Assembly: GCA_964540815.1 (NCBI GenBank)
Contig: CAZIOH010000099.1
Location: 1-24,641, forward strand
Source of the DNA: CAZIOH01 sp964540815
Lineage (GTDB): Bacteria; Myxococcota_A; Polyangia; Fen-1088
DNA: 24,641 nucleotides
Direction: 5' to 3'
The translations under genes and the position numbers were made by a program. The notes beneath the pieces were generated by a model. That model did no database searches and was not told the DNA's origin. It saw only the letters and a program-made list of their open reading frames with translations. Position 1 is the first letter of the stretch. Each line of letters starts with the position of its first letter. Below are positions 8,485-16,680 of the stretch, in pieces.

Positions 8485-9626
8485 GGGCGCGCGCCCCGAG
8501 GCGCCGTCGTTCGGGTCGGGTGGCTGGCCGTCTCGCGGTGGGGGTGGTGCTCGGCGGGCTCGTGTTGCTGGGCGTGATGGGGGCAAGGTGGGACGGCGGC
8601 GACGGGGTGGCCTTCGCCTCGACGGTGGTGCTGGTGCGGCCGCCGACGCCGAGCGCGATGGCGGCCGAGGCAACTGTGCGGGTGCGGGGCGAGCTGGTCG
8701 CGGCGGGGTTCGACGTGCAGGTGATCGATGCGCCGGCGGGCGAGGACATCCGGACCGCGCTCGAGGAGGCGGCCACCGGTCCCGAGGTCGAGGCGGTGGT
8801 GGCGATCCTCGGAGACGAACGGAAACCAGAAGCCAAGAAGAACTCAGCGAAGGACTCGGCGGAGCTATGGGTCATCGATCGCGTCACCGGAAAGACCGTC
8901 GTCCGGCGGGTGGACACCGATCCGAATTCGGCGCGCGCCGCCGAGATGCTGTCGATCCGGGCGCTCGAGCTCCTGCGCGCGAGCTTCCTCGAGGTCGCGC
9001 TCGGTGGCCCGCCGCGAACCCCGAAGGTGGCGCCGCCGCCCCCACCTCCGGTCGAGGTGTCCCGCTGGACCCGCGAGGCCCTTCAGGAGGCCGATCGCAA
9101 CGAGCTCAACTGGGCAGTGGAGGCGGGAGCCTACGTTCGCGGGAGCCTGGATGGGATCCCTGCGTCGGTGGTGCCGCTGCTTCGCCTCGAACGTCGCCTG
9201 GGTACCTTCTTCATGCTTCGCCTGACGGCGGCTGGGCTCGGGAGCCCCGCCCGGGTTTATGGGGATTCGGGGTATGCCGACGTCGATCATCGAATCGGCC
9301 TGTTGGAGCTGGTGCTGCGCTTCCGGTCCGGGAAGGGGATTCAACCGTTCCTGTCCGTCGGCGGGGGCGTGCTGTCGGTGACCGTCGCGGGTTACCCCTC
9401 GCCCACGGCGAAGGTCTACGACCCGAGCACGGCACCCTCTCGCTCCGCAACGGCCAACGTCGGAGCTGGACTACGGTTTCCAATTCAGCGACGGTTCGAG
9501 GTCGCGATCGAGGTGCAGGCCGAGGTGGCCGGTCCCTACCCGACGGTCAGCATCGCCAAACAGGAGGTCGCCCGCGAGGGAATTCCCACGCTGGTGGGAA
9601 GCTTGACCTTGGCGGCCTGGATGTGA
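8481..9626 (+). CDS. Exported probable outer-membrane protein of the sigma/FecR cassette
   Basis: The 381-residue protein starts at GTG 8481, which overlaps the FecR stop (GTGA); no Shine-Dalgarno site is seen, so translation is probably coupled. It has an Arg-rich N terminus and a hydrophobic segment (18-35), with probable cleavage near VAFAS (43-47). Residues 47-175 form an alpha/beta domain (TVVLVRPP, EAVVAILGD, ELWVIDRVTGKTVVRRV) resembling periplasmic domains that sit before beta barrels. A poly-Pro hinge (185-190) is followed by about 170 residues of alternating strands (WAVEAGAYVRG, FMLRLTAAGLG, LLELVLRF, PFLSVGGGVLSV, ATANVGAGLRF, VAIEVQAEVAG) that look like a small outer-membrane barrel. 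I recognise no named family. The gene extends the sigma-FecR operon; it may be the sensor or a target. Confidence 0.72.
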   Translation: MRARAPRRRRSGRVAGRLAVGVVLGGLVLLGVMGARWDGGDGVAFASTVVLVRPPTPSAMAAEATVRVRGELVAAGFDVQVIDAPAGEDIRTALEEAATGPEVEAVVAILGDERKPEAKKNSAKDSAELWVIDRVTGKTVVRRVDTDPNSARAAEMLSIRALELLRASFLEVALGGPPRTPKVAPPPPPPVEVSRWTREALQEADRNELNWAVEAGAYVRGSLDGIPASVVPLLRLERRLGTFFMLRLTAAGLGSPARVYGDSGYADVDHRIGLLELVLRFRSGKGIQPFLSVGGGVLSVTVAGYPSPTAKVYDPSTAPSRSATANVGAGLRFPIQRRFEVAIEVQAEVAGPYPTVSIAKQEVAREGIPTLVGSLTLAAWM

Positions 9627-9630
9627 GGCG

Positions 9631-10590
9631 ATGATGAGCCGCTGCCTGGGACAGAGAATCTCACGGCCTGTTCGCATGGAACCACCCCCGAGCCTGCCGG
9701 CCGTCAGAATCCGGCGGCTGTGGACCCTCCCGGTCTTCCCGATCCTGGCGCTCTTGCTCGGCGGCTGTTCGCCAAAAATCCTCGATGTTGTGACGTTGAG
9801 GCCGAGCAGCATCGGCGATGAACTCTTTGCCTACTGGCCGATGGACCAGAGTTCCGGGACCGCCGTGCCTGACCTCAGCAAACAAGGGCGAAACGGCGTC
9901 TTGACCGGTACGGCCACCTGGACGACGCACGAGGGGCTCGAGGGGTTTGGAGGTGCCCTCCACCTCGAGGCGCCCACCGACCAGATGACGGTCATGGACT
10001 TCCCGCAGGCCCAGCCGAATTGGAGCGTGAGCCTGTGGGTGAAGTTGCCTCCCCAGCAGGCCTCCAACAATGACATGTACCTGACCATCATCAGCACGGA
10101 GGTCCCGAAAGGCGGCAACGGGCCCAATTCGGGTGGCGGCTGGGAGATGAACCTCGTGCGCACGATGAACACGACCACCGGAATCACTAGCTACTCTTAT
10201 CAGTTCGCCTACTGGGTCGGGCCGGATGTCGGCAAGTACATGCGGGTCGAAAGCCCCAACGCTCCGGTCAATAAATGGACCCACCTCGTGGCGGTCGTGG
10301 ACAGCAGCACCATGAACTTGTCCAGAACCATGACCTTGTCCTTGTATCAGGACCGTGTTCTCGTGCAACAGGTGCCGGTCACGGACCTCATCAAGATGAC
10401 CGGGAACACCACGCTGTTCCTGGGCGCCTGGTTCATGCCCCAAAGCCGCCGCTTCACGGGCGATATCGATGACGTTGCGATCTACGACCGGGCCCTGACA
10501 TCGGACGAGGTTGGTGCGCTGAACAGCGGCCCAATTCCCAAAGAGTACTTGCCCGGAATGGCCGGCGGCCAGGGCGGAAGTCAACCGTAG
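9631..10590 (+). CDS. Lipoprotein with LamG/concanavalin-A-like domain
   Basis: The 319-residue protein carries a lipoprotein signal: basic region, hydrophobic stretch (33-45) and lipobox LLGGC with Cys46. The rest (about 65-300) is a LamG-like jelly-roll domain: ELFAYWPMDQSSGTAVPDLS, WSVSLWVKLP, KWTHLVAVVDSS, and the diagnostic end GDIDDVAIYDRALTSDEV. Such domains bind sugars or proteins at the cell surface. Two ATG codons are adjacent; GAGG lies two bases before the first and five before the second (9634), so the second may be the true start. It begins four bases after the previous stop and is therefore the last gene of the sigma/FecR cassette. The C-terminal tail (GMAGGQGGSQP) is short and Gly-rich. 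A ligand cannot be deduced. Confidence 0.8.
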   Translation: MMSRCLGQRISRPVRMEPPPSLPAVRIRRLWTLPVFPILALLLGGCSPKILDVVTLRPSSIGDELFAYWPMDQSSGTAVPDLSKQGRNGVLTGTATWTTHEGLEGFGGALHLEAPTDQMTVMDFPQAQPNWSVSLWVKLPPQQASNNDMYLTIISTEVPKGGNGPNSGGGWEMNLVRTMNTTTGITSYSYQFAYWVGPDVGKYMRVESPNAPVNKWTHLVAVVDSSTMNLSRTMTLSLYQDRVLVQQVPVTDLIKMTGNTTLFLGAWFMPQSRRFTGDIDDVAIYDRALTSDEVGALNSGPIPKEYLPGMAGGQGGSQP

Positions 10591-10594
10591 CGGA

Positions 10595-10620
10595 GGGCCC
10601 GAGGTCCTTTCCCCGGGCCC
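10595..10620. terminator. Hairpin between convergent genes
   Basis: GGGCCCG (10595-10601) pairs perfectly with CGGGCCC (10614-10620) around a 12-base loop. It sits in the 52-bp gap between the convergent LamG lipoprotein gene and the RND pump gene and could end transcripts from both sides. There is no T-run on either strand, so it is not a classical intrinsic terminator. Confidence 0.4.
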
Positions 10621-10642
10621 CCGTTCACCCCGCCTCGCCGAC

Positions 10643-13600
10643 TCAGTCGCTGTCTTCGGCGCCGGGGCGGGCGGCGAGGAGGCGGATCAGGACGGGGAGG
10701 ACGGAGAGGCCGAGGAGGGTGGAGGAGATGATGCCGCCGATCACCACGGTGGCCAGCGGACGCTGGACCTCGGCGCCGGCGTGGTCAGAGATGGCCATGG
10801 GGACGAAGCCGATGGCGGCGACGAGGGCGGTCGTCAGAACCGGGCGCAGGACCGACAGTGCGCTCTCGCGAACGGGGCCGTCGCCGCTGAGTCCGGTTTG
10901 AAGCTGGCGCTGCACCTCGCTGGCCATCACCACCCCGTTCAGCACCGCCACCCCGGCGACCGCGATGAAGCCGACCGCCGCCGGAATCGAGAAGGGCAGG
11001 CCGCGCAGGTGTAGCGACAGGATGCCCCCGATGAGCGCGAAGGGCGCCCCGGCGAAGACCGCCACCGCCAGCCGAAGATCGCCGAACATCAGGAACAGCA
11101 TGGTGAAGATGAGCCCCATCGCCACCGGCACCACGAACCCGAGGCGCTGGCTGGCGCGCGTGAAGTTCTCGAACTGACCGCCCCACTCGACCGTCACCCC
11201 GGCTGGCAGCGGGACCTCGGCCGCCACGCGGGCGCGGGCCTCATTGACGAAGCTGACGAGATCGCGGCCGCGCACGTTCGCCTCGACCAGCACGCGCCGC
11301 TGCAGCGACTCGCGGTTGATGACAGCCGGGCCTTCGGTCTCGCGGATGGTCGCCACCTGGGCCAGCGGCACGAGCTGGCCGTTCGAGGTCCCGACCAGGA
11401 GCTCGCCGAAGGCCTCCGGGGTCAGGGTCGCCGGCGGCAGCAGCAGCATCAGATCGAAGCGGCGCGGGCCCTCGAAGATCTTGCCGGCGAAGCGGCCGAC
11501 CCGCGAGGCCTCGACCACCCCCAGGACCTGATCGGCCCGGATGCCGTAGCGGGCCATGCGCGCGCGGTCGGGGGTGACCTCGAGCAGCGGCAGGCCGAGC
11601 ACCCGCTGCACGCGCCAGTCGCCGCGCCCCGGGACGTCCCGCACCACGCGCCCGATGCGGTCTGCGGTCTCCTTGAGGACCGCCAGATCCTCGCCGAACA
11701 CCTTGATGACCACGTCGGCACGCGAGCCCGCGAGCAGCTGGTTGACCCGATCCTCGATGGGCTGCGACACCGACACGAAGGTGGCGGGGACCTCGGCCTC
11801 GATGGCCGACTTGATGGCCTCACCGAGCGCGTCGAGATCGGGCGCGGTGGTCCACTCCTCCTTGGGGCGGAGCTTGACCATCACCTCGGTCTCGTCCGGG
11901 CCGACCGGATCGGTGGCGACCTCGGCGCGTCCGGTGCGGGTCACGACCGAGCGCACCTCGGGGAAGCGGGCCAGGACCTCCTCGACCTGGGTGCCGAGCC
12001 GCTGGGCCTCGCTGATCGACACCGAGGGCAGGCGCTTGACGTCGAGGGACAGCTCGCCCTCGTCGAGGCGCGGGACGAACTCGGCGCCGAGGCCCCGGCC
12101 GACCAGGAGCGCGCCCCCCAGCGCCAGCACCGCCACCGCCAGGGTCGACTTCGGGTGCCCGAGGCCGAGGTCGAGCACGCGCCCATATCCGCGGCGCAGC
12201 TTACCGAACACCCCGGCGTCCGGGTCGTGGGCGTGCTTGGGGGCGACGAGCACGTAGGCGGCCAGCGCCGGGAAGGCGGTGAGGGTGAAGGCGAGCGCGC
12301 CCGCCAGCGCCAGCGCGACGGTGATGGCCATCGGCTTGAACATGCGACCCTCGACCCCCTCGAGCGCCATGAGCGGCAGGTACACGAGCAGGATGATCCC
12401 GAGCGCGAAGGCCACCGGGCGCGCCGCCTTGCGCATGGCCTCCGCGACGGCGGTGGCCACGTCGAGCCGGTTCTGGGGGCGCCGGATGGCCAGGGTCATC
12501 AGGGTCCCCTCGAGCATGACGATGGCCCCGTCCACCAGCAGCCCGAAGTCGATGGCCCCGAGGGACATGAGGTTGCCGGTCAGGCCGATGCGCACCATCC
12601 CGATGAGCGCGATCGCCATCGCGAGCGGGATGGCCAGCGCGGCGATCAGCGAGCCGCGGAAGCTCCCGAGCGTGAGGAACAGGATCACCACCACCAGCCC
12701 CGCGCCCTCGGCCAGGTTGATGAACACGGTCTTCAGCATGCGATTGATGAACTCGGCGCGGTCGTAGTACGAGCGGATCTCGACCCCGGCGGGCAGCTCC
12801 TTCTGGATCTGGGCCAGCCGGGCCTTGACCGCCGTGACCACCTGCCGCGAGTTGGCCCCCGTCAGCATCATGACCGTGCCGGCCACGATCTCGCCCTCGC
12901 CCTGCTTGGTCACCACCCCGAAGCGCAGCGCCGGGCCGACCTGCACCCGCCCGAGCTGCTTCATGAGGACCGGGGTGCCGTCCGCGTCGGCGGTGACCAC
13001 CGTGTTCTCGATGTCCTCGACGCTGCGGAACTGCGCGGCCGCGCGGATCACGAACGACTCGCCGTTCTTCTCGATGTAGCCGCCGCCGATCGAGGCGTTG
13101 TTCGACAGCAGGATGTCGTGGATCTGGCCGAGCGAGAGGCGGTAGGCCGCGAGGCGCTTGGGGTCGACCACCATCTGGTATTGCTTGGCCTCGCCGCCCA
13201 TGCCGTTGACCTCGATCACCCCGGGGACCGCGCGCAGCTTGTAGGCCACCACCCAGTCGAGGAGGGTGCGCAGCTCCATCGGGGTGTGCTTCTTCGAGAC
13301 CAGGTAGAACTCGTAGATCTCGCCGAGGCCGGTCGACACCGGGCCGAGCTCGGGGCGTCCGTACCCGGGCGGGATGTCGCCCTCGGCGAGCTTCAGGCGC
13401 TCGCTCACCATCTGCCGGGCGAACCAGGTGTCGGTGCCATCCTCGAACACGATGGTCACCGCCGAGACGGCGGTGCGGCTGATCGAGCGAATCTCGGCCA
13501 CGCCCGGCAGCCCGTTCATGGCGGTCTCGACCGGGAAGGTCAGGTACTGCTCGACCTCGAGGGGTGAGAGCCCTGGCGCGCTGGTCAGCACCGAGACCTG

Positions 13601-13735
13601 AGTGTTGGAGACGTCGGGGACGGCGTCGACGGCGAGCTTCGACAGGGACAGGCCGGCAGCCGCCGCGATGGCCGCCCAGGCCACGAGCACGAGGCCCCGC
13701 CGCTGAACCGAGAATTCCACGAGTCTTCCGAGCAT
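10643..13735 (-). CDS. czcA: Heavy-metal RND efflux pump, CzcA/CusA family
   Basis: The 1030-residue inner-membrane protein is a heavy-metal-type RND transporter: it uses the proton gradient to drive metal ions from periplasm or cytoplasm through the adaptor and outer-membrane channel. It has the family length, an N-terminal membrane helix, LAVDAVPDVSNTQVSVLT, SRTAVSAVTIVFEDGTD, and two sets of membrane helices around two periplasmic domains. DFGLLVDGAIVMLEG (396-410) carries the proton-relay Asp402 of the HME signature, although the usual final Asn of 'VEN' is replaced by Gly. The metal is not settled: no long Met clusters typical of copper/silver CusA were noticed. The ATG at 13735 has GAGG six bases upstream. 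A longer open frame continues upstream to 15040, but that part is only the antisense of neighbouring coding and was excluded. Confidence 0.93.
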   Translation of the reverse strand: MLGRLVEFSVQRRGLVLVAWAAIAAAAGLSLSKLAVDAVPDVSNTQVSVLTSAPGLSPLEVEQYLTFPVETAMNGLPGVAEIRSISRTAVSAVTIVFEDGTDTWFARQMVSERLKLAEGDIPPGYGRPELGPVSTGLGEIYEFYLVSKKHTPMELRTLLDWVVAYKLRAVPGVIEVNGMGGEAKQYQMVVDPKRLAAYRLSLGQIHDILLSNNASIGGGYIEKNGESFVIRAAAQFRSVEDIENTVVTADADGTPVLMKQLGRVQVGPALRFGVVTKQGEGEIVAGTVMMLTGANSRQVVTAVKARLAQIQKELPAGVEIRSYYDRAEFINRMLKTVFINLAEGAGLVVVILFLTLGSFRGSLIAALAIPLAMAIALIGMVRIGLTGNLMSLGAIDFGLLVDGAIVMLEGTLMTLAIRRPQNRLDVATAVAEAMRKAARPVAFALGIILLVYLPLMALEGVEGRMFKPMAITVALALAGALAFTLTAFPALAAYVLVAPKHAHDPDAGVFGKLRRGYGRVLDLGLGHPKSTLAVAVLALGGALLVGRGLGAEFVPRLDEGELSLDVKRLPSVSISEAQRLGTQVEEVLARFPEVRSVVTRTGRAEVATDPVGPDETEVMVKLRPKEEWTTAPDLDALGEAIKSAIEAEVPATFVSVSQPIEDRVNQLLAGSRADVVIKVFGEDLAVLKETADRIGRVVRDVPGRGDWRVQRVLGLPLLEVTPDRARMARYGIRADQVLGVVEASRVGRFAGKIFEGPRRFDLMLLLPPATLTPEAFGELLVGTSNGQLVPLAQVATIRETEGPAVINRESLQRRVLVEANVRGRDLVSFVNEARARVAAEVPLPAGVTVEWGGQFENFTRASQRLGFVVPVAMGLIFTMLFLMFGDLRLAVAVFAGAPFALIGGILSLHLRGLPFSIPAAVGFIAVAGVAVLNGVVMASEVQRQLQTGLSGDGPVRESALSVLRPVLTTALVAAIGFVPMAISDHAGAEVQRPLATVVIGGIISSTLLGLSVLPVLIRLLAARPGAEDSD

Positions 13736-13766
13736 CTGAGCCTCTCTTCTTGCCTGTCGATTGGAT

Positions 13767-13778
13767 CCCCAGCTGGGG
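13767..13778. repeat. Perfect 12-bp palindrome between adaptor and pump genes
   Basis: CCCCAGCTGGGG lies in the 47-bp gap between the adaptor stop and the pump ribosome site. It could be an operator or an mRNA hairpin that sets the relative expression of the two genes. With no loop it would be a better protein-binding site than an RNA hairpin. Confidence 0.4.
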
Positions 13779-13782
13779 TCGC

Positions 13783-15174
13783 CTAGCGCAACAGCTCGCT
13801 CTTCAGCAAGAAGCCGCCGTCGGCGGCGATCTCCTGATCCTTGGAGAGCCCGCGCCGCACCTCGATCCAGTCGTCGCCCGCCGCGCCGAGCTCGACGAAG
13901 GCCCGCTCGAAGCCTGCCGCCACCTTCACGAACACCAGCGGCTTGCCATCCAGGCGCTGCACGGCGCTGCGGGGGATCACCAGCACGGCGGCGTCGCCGA
14001 CCTGGGCTCGCCCCGAGAGCTTGGCGGACACCAGTTGCCCGATGTGCAGCTTGTCCTGCCGGTTGTCGATCTCGACCCGCACCTTGGCGGTCCGGGTGGC
14101 CTCGTCGATCACCGGCGCGACGTACGCCACCCGCCCCTGAAAGATCTCGCCGGGGTAGGCGTCGGTGCGAATCTCCACCGGCAGGCTCACGCGCACGCGC
14201 GCCAGATCCTTCTCGTACAGATCGAGCTGGACCCAGACCCGCCGCAGGTCGGCCACCTTGAAGGCGTCCGAGGCGGATTGCACCGCCTCGCCGAGGGTCA
14301 CCAGCCGCTCGATGATCGTCCCCTCGATGGGCGAGCGGATGGGCACCCGCCCGCCGGTCGGCGCGTCCTCGTCGCGGGTCTCGACCGCCTGGATGTCGGT
14401 GTCCGAGAGCCCGATGGCCCGCAGGCGCTCGCGGGCGGCGCGCACCGCGGCGCGCTCGATGGCCCACTGCGCCTCGGCCACCTCGCGCTCGCGCGACGAG
14501 GAGATCTTCTTCTCCGCGAGCTCGCGCTCGCGCTCGAGGTTGGAGGTGGCGGCCCCGAGGCGGGCCCCGGCCGAGATCAGCTCGGCGCGCGCCTGTCCCA
14601 CGTCCACGCTCTCGATCTCCGCCAGGACCTGCCCGCGGCGCACGCGCGCCCCCACCTGGGTGTCGAGCCGGGCCACCCGCCCGGCCACGAGCGGTCCGAC
14701 CATCGCAAGATGGTCGGCGTCGTAGGAGACGCTGCCGGTGAGCTGGATGTCGCCCGCCAGGCGCGACTCGTGCACCCGGGTCAGCGTGATGGCGTTGTGG
14801 GCGCGCGTGGCCGCGGCGAGCGCGACCGGGGACGGGTCGACAACCGGGGTCGGGTCGGACGAATCGCCCCGTCCGGCGGCGGTCGTGGCGCCGGCCCGGT
14901 CGGAGGGTGAGGGTGGGGATGGGGATGGGGCGGCGCTGGTTGGGACCGCGCCCGCAGCCTCTTGCCGGCGGGACCCGAGCACCCCGAGCACCACCGCCGC
15001 CACGCCCCCGAGCGCCGCGACGGCGGCGAGCGCGCGCCACCCGCGTCGCCGACGCGACGCTGGGGGTCGGGTGGACGCGGAGCTCCCCTCGGGGGCGGGC
15101 CGCAAGGGGGCGGGCAAGGGGGCGGGCAGGGGGGAGGACTCGGTCAACGGGTTGGTGGTCGTGGTCGTGGGCAT
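13783..15174 (-). CDS. czcB: RND efflux periplasmic adaptor (CzcB/HlyD family)
   Basis: The 463-residue membrane-fusion protein links the inner-membrane pump to the TolC-like channel. It has an Arg-rich stretch and one membrane anchor (47-66), a long Pro/Ser/Thr linker (75-120), a lipoyl half-motif (GPLVAGRVARLDTQVGARV, 160-178; GQVLAEIESVD), an alpha-helical hairpin (about 192-255), the second lipoyl half (IRSPIEGTIIERLVTLGEAV) and beta-barrel segments (WVQLDLYEKDLARVRV; ARTAKV-like TRTAKVRVEIDN). GSVSYDADHL is typical of CzcB-like proteins. The start is uncertain: ATG 15174 has only a weak GACGAG upstream, and the better ribosome site serves an overlapping 21-codon reading frame at 15209. 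The frame is also open further upstream, but that would overlap the TolC-like gene. The linker is encoded by G-rich repeats on the opposite strand. Confidence 0.88.
   Translation of the reverse strand: MPTTTTTNPLTESSPLPAPLPAPLRPAPEGSSASTRPPASRRRRGWRALAAVAALGGVAAVVLGVLGSRRQEAAGAVPTSAAPSPSPPSPSDRAGATTAAGRGDSSDPTPVVDPSPVALAAATRAHNAITLTRVHESRLAGDIQLTGSVSYDADHLAMVGPLVAGRVARLDTQVGARVRRGQVLAEIESVDVGQARAELISAGARLGAATSNLERERELAEKKISSSREREVAEAQWAIERAAVRAARERLRAIGLSDTDIQAVETRDEDAPTGGRVPIRSPIEGTIIERLVTLGEAVQSASDAFKVADLRRVWVQLDLYEKDLARVRVSLPVEIRTDAYPGEIFQGRVAYVAPVIDEATRTAKVRVEIDNRQDKLHIGQLVSAKLSGRAQVGDAAVLVIPRSAVQRLDGKPLVFVKVAAGFERAFVELGAAGDDWIEVRRGLSKDQEIAADGGFLLKSELLR
14905..14930 (+). other. G-quadruplex motif inside the adaptor gene (non-coding strand)
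   Basis: Five G-runs are spaced by one to three bases: GGG, TGA, GGG, T, GGGG, AT, GGGG, AT, GGGG. It is on the plus strand, the template for the adaptor gene, and encodes part of its Pro/Ser linker. Folding could slow polymerase; no direct evidence of function. Confidence 0.55.
15091..15134 (+). repeat. G-rich tandem repeat (12-bp unit) in the adaptor N terminus
   Basis: AAGGGGGCGGGC occurs at 15104-15115 and again directly at 15116-15127, with partial copies on both sides. It encodes the alternating Pro-Ala-Pro-Leu segment near residues 16-26 of the adaptor. Copy-number change would alter linker length in steps of four residues without a frameshift. The G-runs also form a second quadruplex motif. 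Confidence 0.6.
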
Positions 15175-15209
15175 GGTCGTCTCGTCGGTCGGGATGGTTG
15201 TTGGGACAT
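15144..15209 (-). CDS. Possible 21-residue leader peptide overlapping the adaptor start
   Basis: An ATG at 15207-15209 preceded by AAAGGA (nine-base spacing) opens a 21-codon frame that starts MSQQPSRPTRR, is very rich in Arg and Pro, and ends at TGA 15146-15144. The adaptor ATG at 15174 lies inside it in another frame. The ribosome site is better than that of the adaptor itself. The Arg/Pro run could stall ribosomes, so it may be a leader that controls adaptor translation; equally it may be chance, since Pro/Arg are what GC-rich DNA encodes in an off frame. Confidence 0.3.
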   Translation of the reverse strand: MSQQPSRPTRRPCPRPRPPTR

Positions 15210-15241
15210 CGAAGGTGGTCCTTTCGGCCTCGCGGACTCGT

Positions 15242-16615
15242 TCATTCGGAGTCGGGTGGGCTCCCCACGGCGCGCGCGAGGCCGATGCTGGCCTGCCACA
15301 GGTCGCCCAGGCTCTCGAGGTGGCCACGCCGCGCCTCGCTCGCATCGCGCGACGCCTGGATGACTCGAAACAGGTCGAACTTCCCGGCTCGCCAGCCCTC
15401 GGTGATGAGCTCGACGGCGGACTCGGCCGCGGGGAGCACGAGGCTCTCCCAGGTGCGCACGATCTCGCCCTCGGTCATGACCGTTCGCAAGGCCCGTTCG
15501 ACCTCCGCGTCGATCTCGCGCTCGGTGACGGCGGCCTCCACCGACACCAGCTGGCGTTCGGCGCGGTTGGTCGCCCGTTCGCCCTGGTTGCGCCGCCACA
15601 CCGGCAGGGGGATGGCCAGACCCGCCCCGACGAAGACCTGTCCGGGAAGATCGCGTCCGGCGTCGATGAAGAGCGTGGGGTTCGGGACGGCCTCGCGGGT
15701 GAGCCGGGTCAGCTCGGCGTCCAGCGCCTGGCCACTCGATGCGAGGGCCCGCAATTCGGCGCGCTGGGCCCGCGCCTTGCCGAGCAGCTCCGAGAGCCGC
15801 GAGCGATCGAGCGGGTCGCTGGGCCCGCCACCCACCGGCGCGACCCCGGCCGACCAGCCGGCCGGCCTCCCGAGCGGCGTGCGCAGCACGACCGGAACGC
15901 CCGGCTCGAGCGCGAGCAAGGCGCGGAGCTCCGTCTCGGCCGTGGCGCGGCCGAGGCCCGCCGTCAGGTGCGCTCGCCGGGCCTGGCCTTCCTCGACGCG
16001 CGCCAGCTCCAGATCCACCGTCGACGCGGCACCCGATTCGACGCGGGCTCGGACGCCTTCGAGCAGCCGCTCCACCAGCACCACCCGGCGGGCAGCCGCC
16101 TGGACCTGCGCGTCGGCCAGCTGCACGCCGACATAGGTGGCTCGCGCGCGGGCCCACACCTCCACCAAGGCCACGCGCTCACGCCAGGTCGCCGCCTCGA
16201 TCTCGCGCTCGACCTGCGCGCGCCGCGTGGAGCGCTGTCCCGCCACCTCCAGCGTCTGCTCGAGGTGTGCGGCGACGGGGCGACCCTCCGCCCGCTCTCC
16301 GGCGACGCCGTCCTCGCGCCGGTAGCCTCCTTGCAGCGCCACCACCGGGTTGCTCGGGAAGAGCAGCTCGGCCCCCACCCGCCGCGCCTGCACCACCTGC
16401 CGCTCGGCCCACGCCCGCCGCACGAGCCCGCTCGCCGCCTCGGCCCTCTGCCGCGCCTCGTCCCAGCTCAGTGCGATGGCGGCCGGATGCGGCTCGGCGG
16501 TCTCGGCATCCGCAGGTCCCCCGGCCAGTGCGGCTGGGCCAAGGATCGCGATGGCGATGGTCATTTCGAGGATTCGCCGACGAGAGCTCGGTCGGCAGAG
16601 GCAGGCGCGAGACAT
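15242..16615 (-). CDS. czcC: TolC-family outer-membrane efflux channel (CzcC/CusC type)
   Basis: The 457-residue protein is the outer-membrane channel of the tripartite metal exporter. It has a signal peptide (about 12-38, cleavage near ADAETA) and two repeats of long amphipathic helices: ALSWDEARQRAEAASGLV begins the first, and VFVGAGLAIPLPVWRRNQGE begins the second and is the most typical TolC-family motif. FPSNPVVALQGGYRRE and VPNPTLFIDAGRD are the matching strand regions. LLTEGWRAGK-type sequence (ITEGWRAGKFDLFRVIQASRD is the equivalent, split here) closes the protein. No lipobox Cys is seen. GAGG lies five bases before the ATG at 16615. It is the first gene of the operon; the adaptor begins 67 bp after its stop. 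No metal-responsive regulator gene is adjacent, and no promoter could be recognised in the repeat-rich region upstream. Confidence 0.88.
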   Translation of the reverse strand: MSRACLCRPSSRRRILEMTIAIAILGPAALAGGPADAETAEPHPAAIALSWDEARQRAEAASGLVRRAWAERQVVQARRVGAELLFPSNPVVALQGGYRREDGVAGERAEGRPVAAHLEQTLEVAGQRSTRRAQVEREIEAATWRERVALVEVWARARATYVGVQLADAQVQAAARRVVLVERLLEGVRARVESGAASTVDLELARVEEGQARRAHLTAGLGRATAETELRALLALEPGVPVVLRTPLGRPAGWSAGVAPVGGGPSDPLDRSRLSELLGKARAQRAELRALASSGQALDAELTRLTREAVPNPTLFIDAGRDLPGQVFVGAGLAIPLPVWRRNQGERATNRAERQLVSVEAAVTEREIDAEVERALRTVMTEGEIVRTWESLVLPAAESAVELITEGWRAGKFDLFRVIQASRDASEARRGHLESLGDLWQASIGLARAVGSPPDSE

Positions 16616-16680
16616 GAAACCTCACGGTCGAGAGGTGGGATGGGAGTGGAGCCGCGCTCGCGGCCCCGAAATGAGGTGGC

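Noticed and set aside
12155..13567. Long plus-strand frame (470 codons) opposite the RND pump
   Set aside because: It is rich in His, Asp, Gly and Arg with no motif, the usual mirror of a GC-rich gene; the minus-strand frame encodes a recognised RND protein.
13736..15040. Open frame continuing upstream of the RND pump start (total 1465 codons)
   Set aside because: The part before 13735 is low-complexity Arg/Gly/Ala sequence out of frame with the adaptor gene, which fills the same DNA with clear homology.
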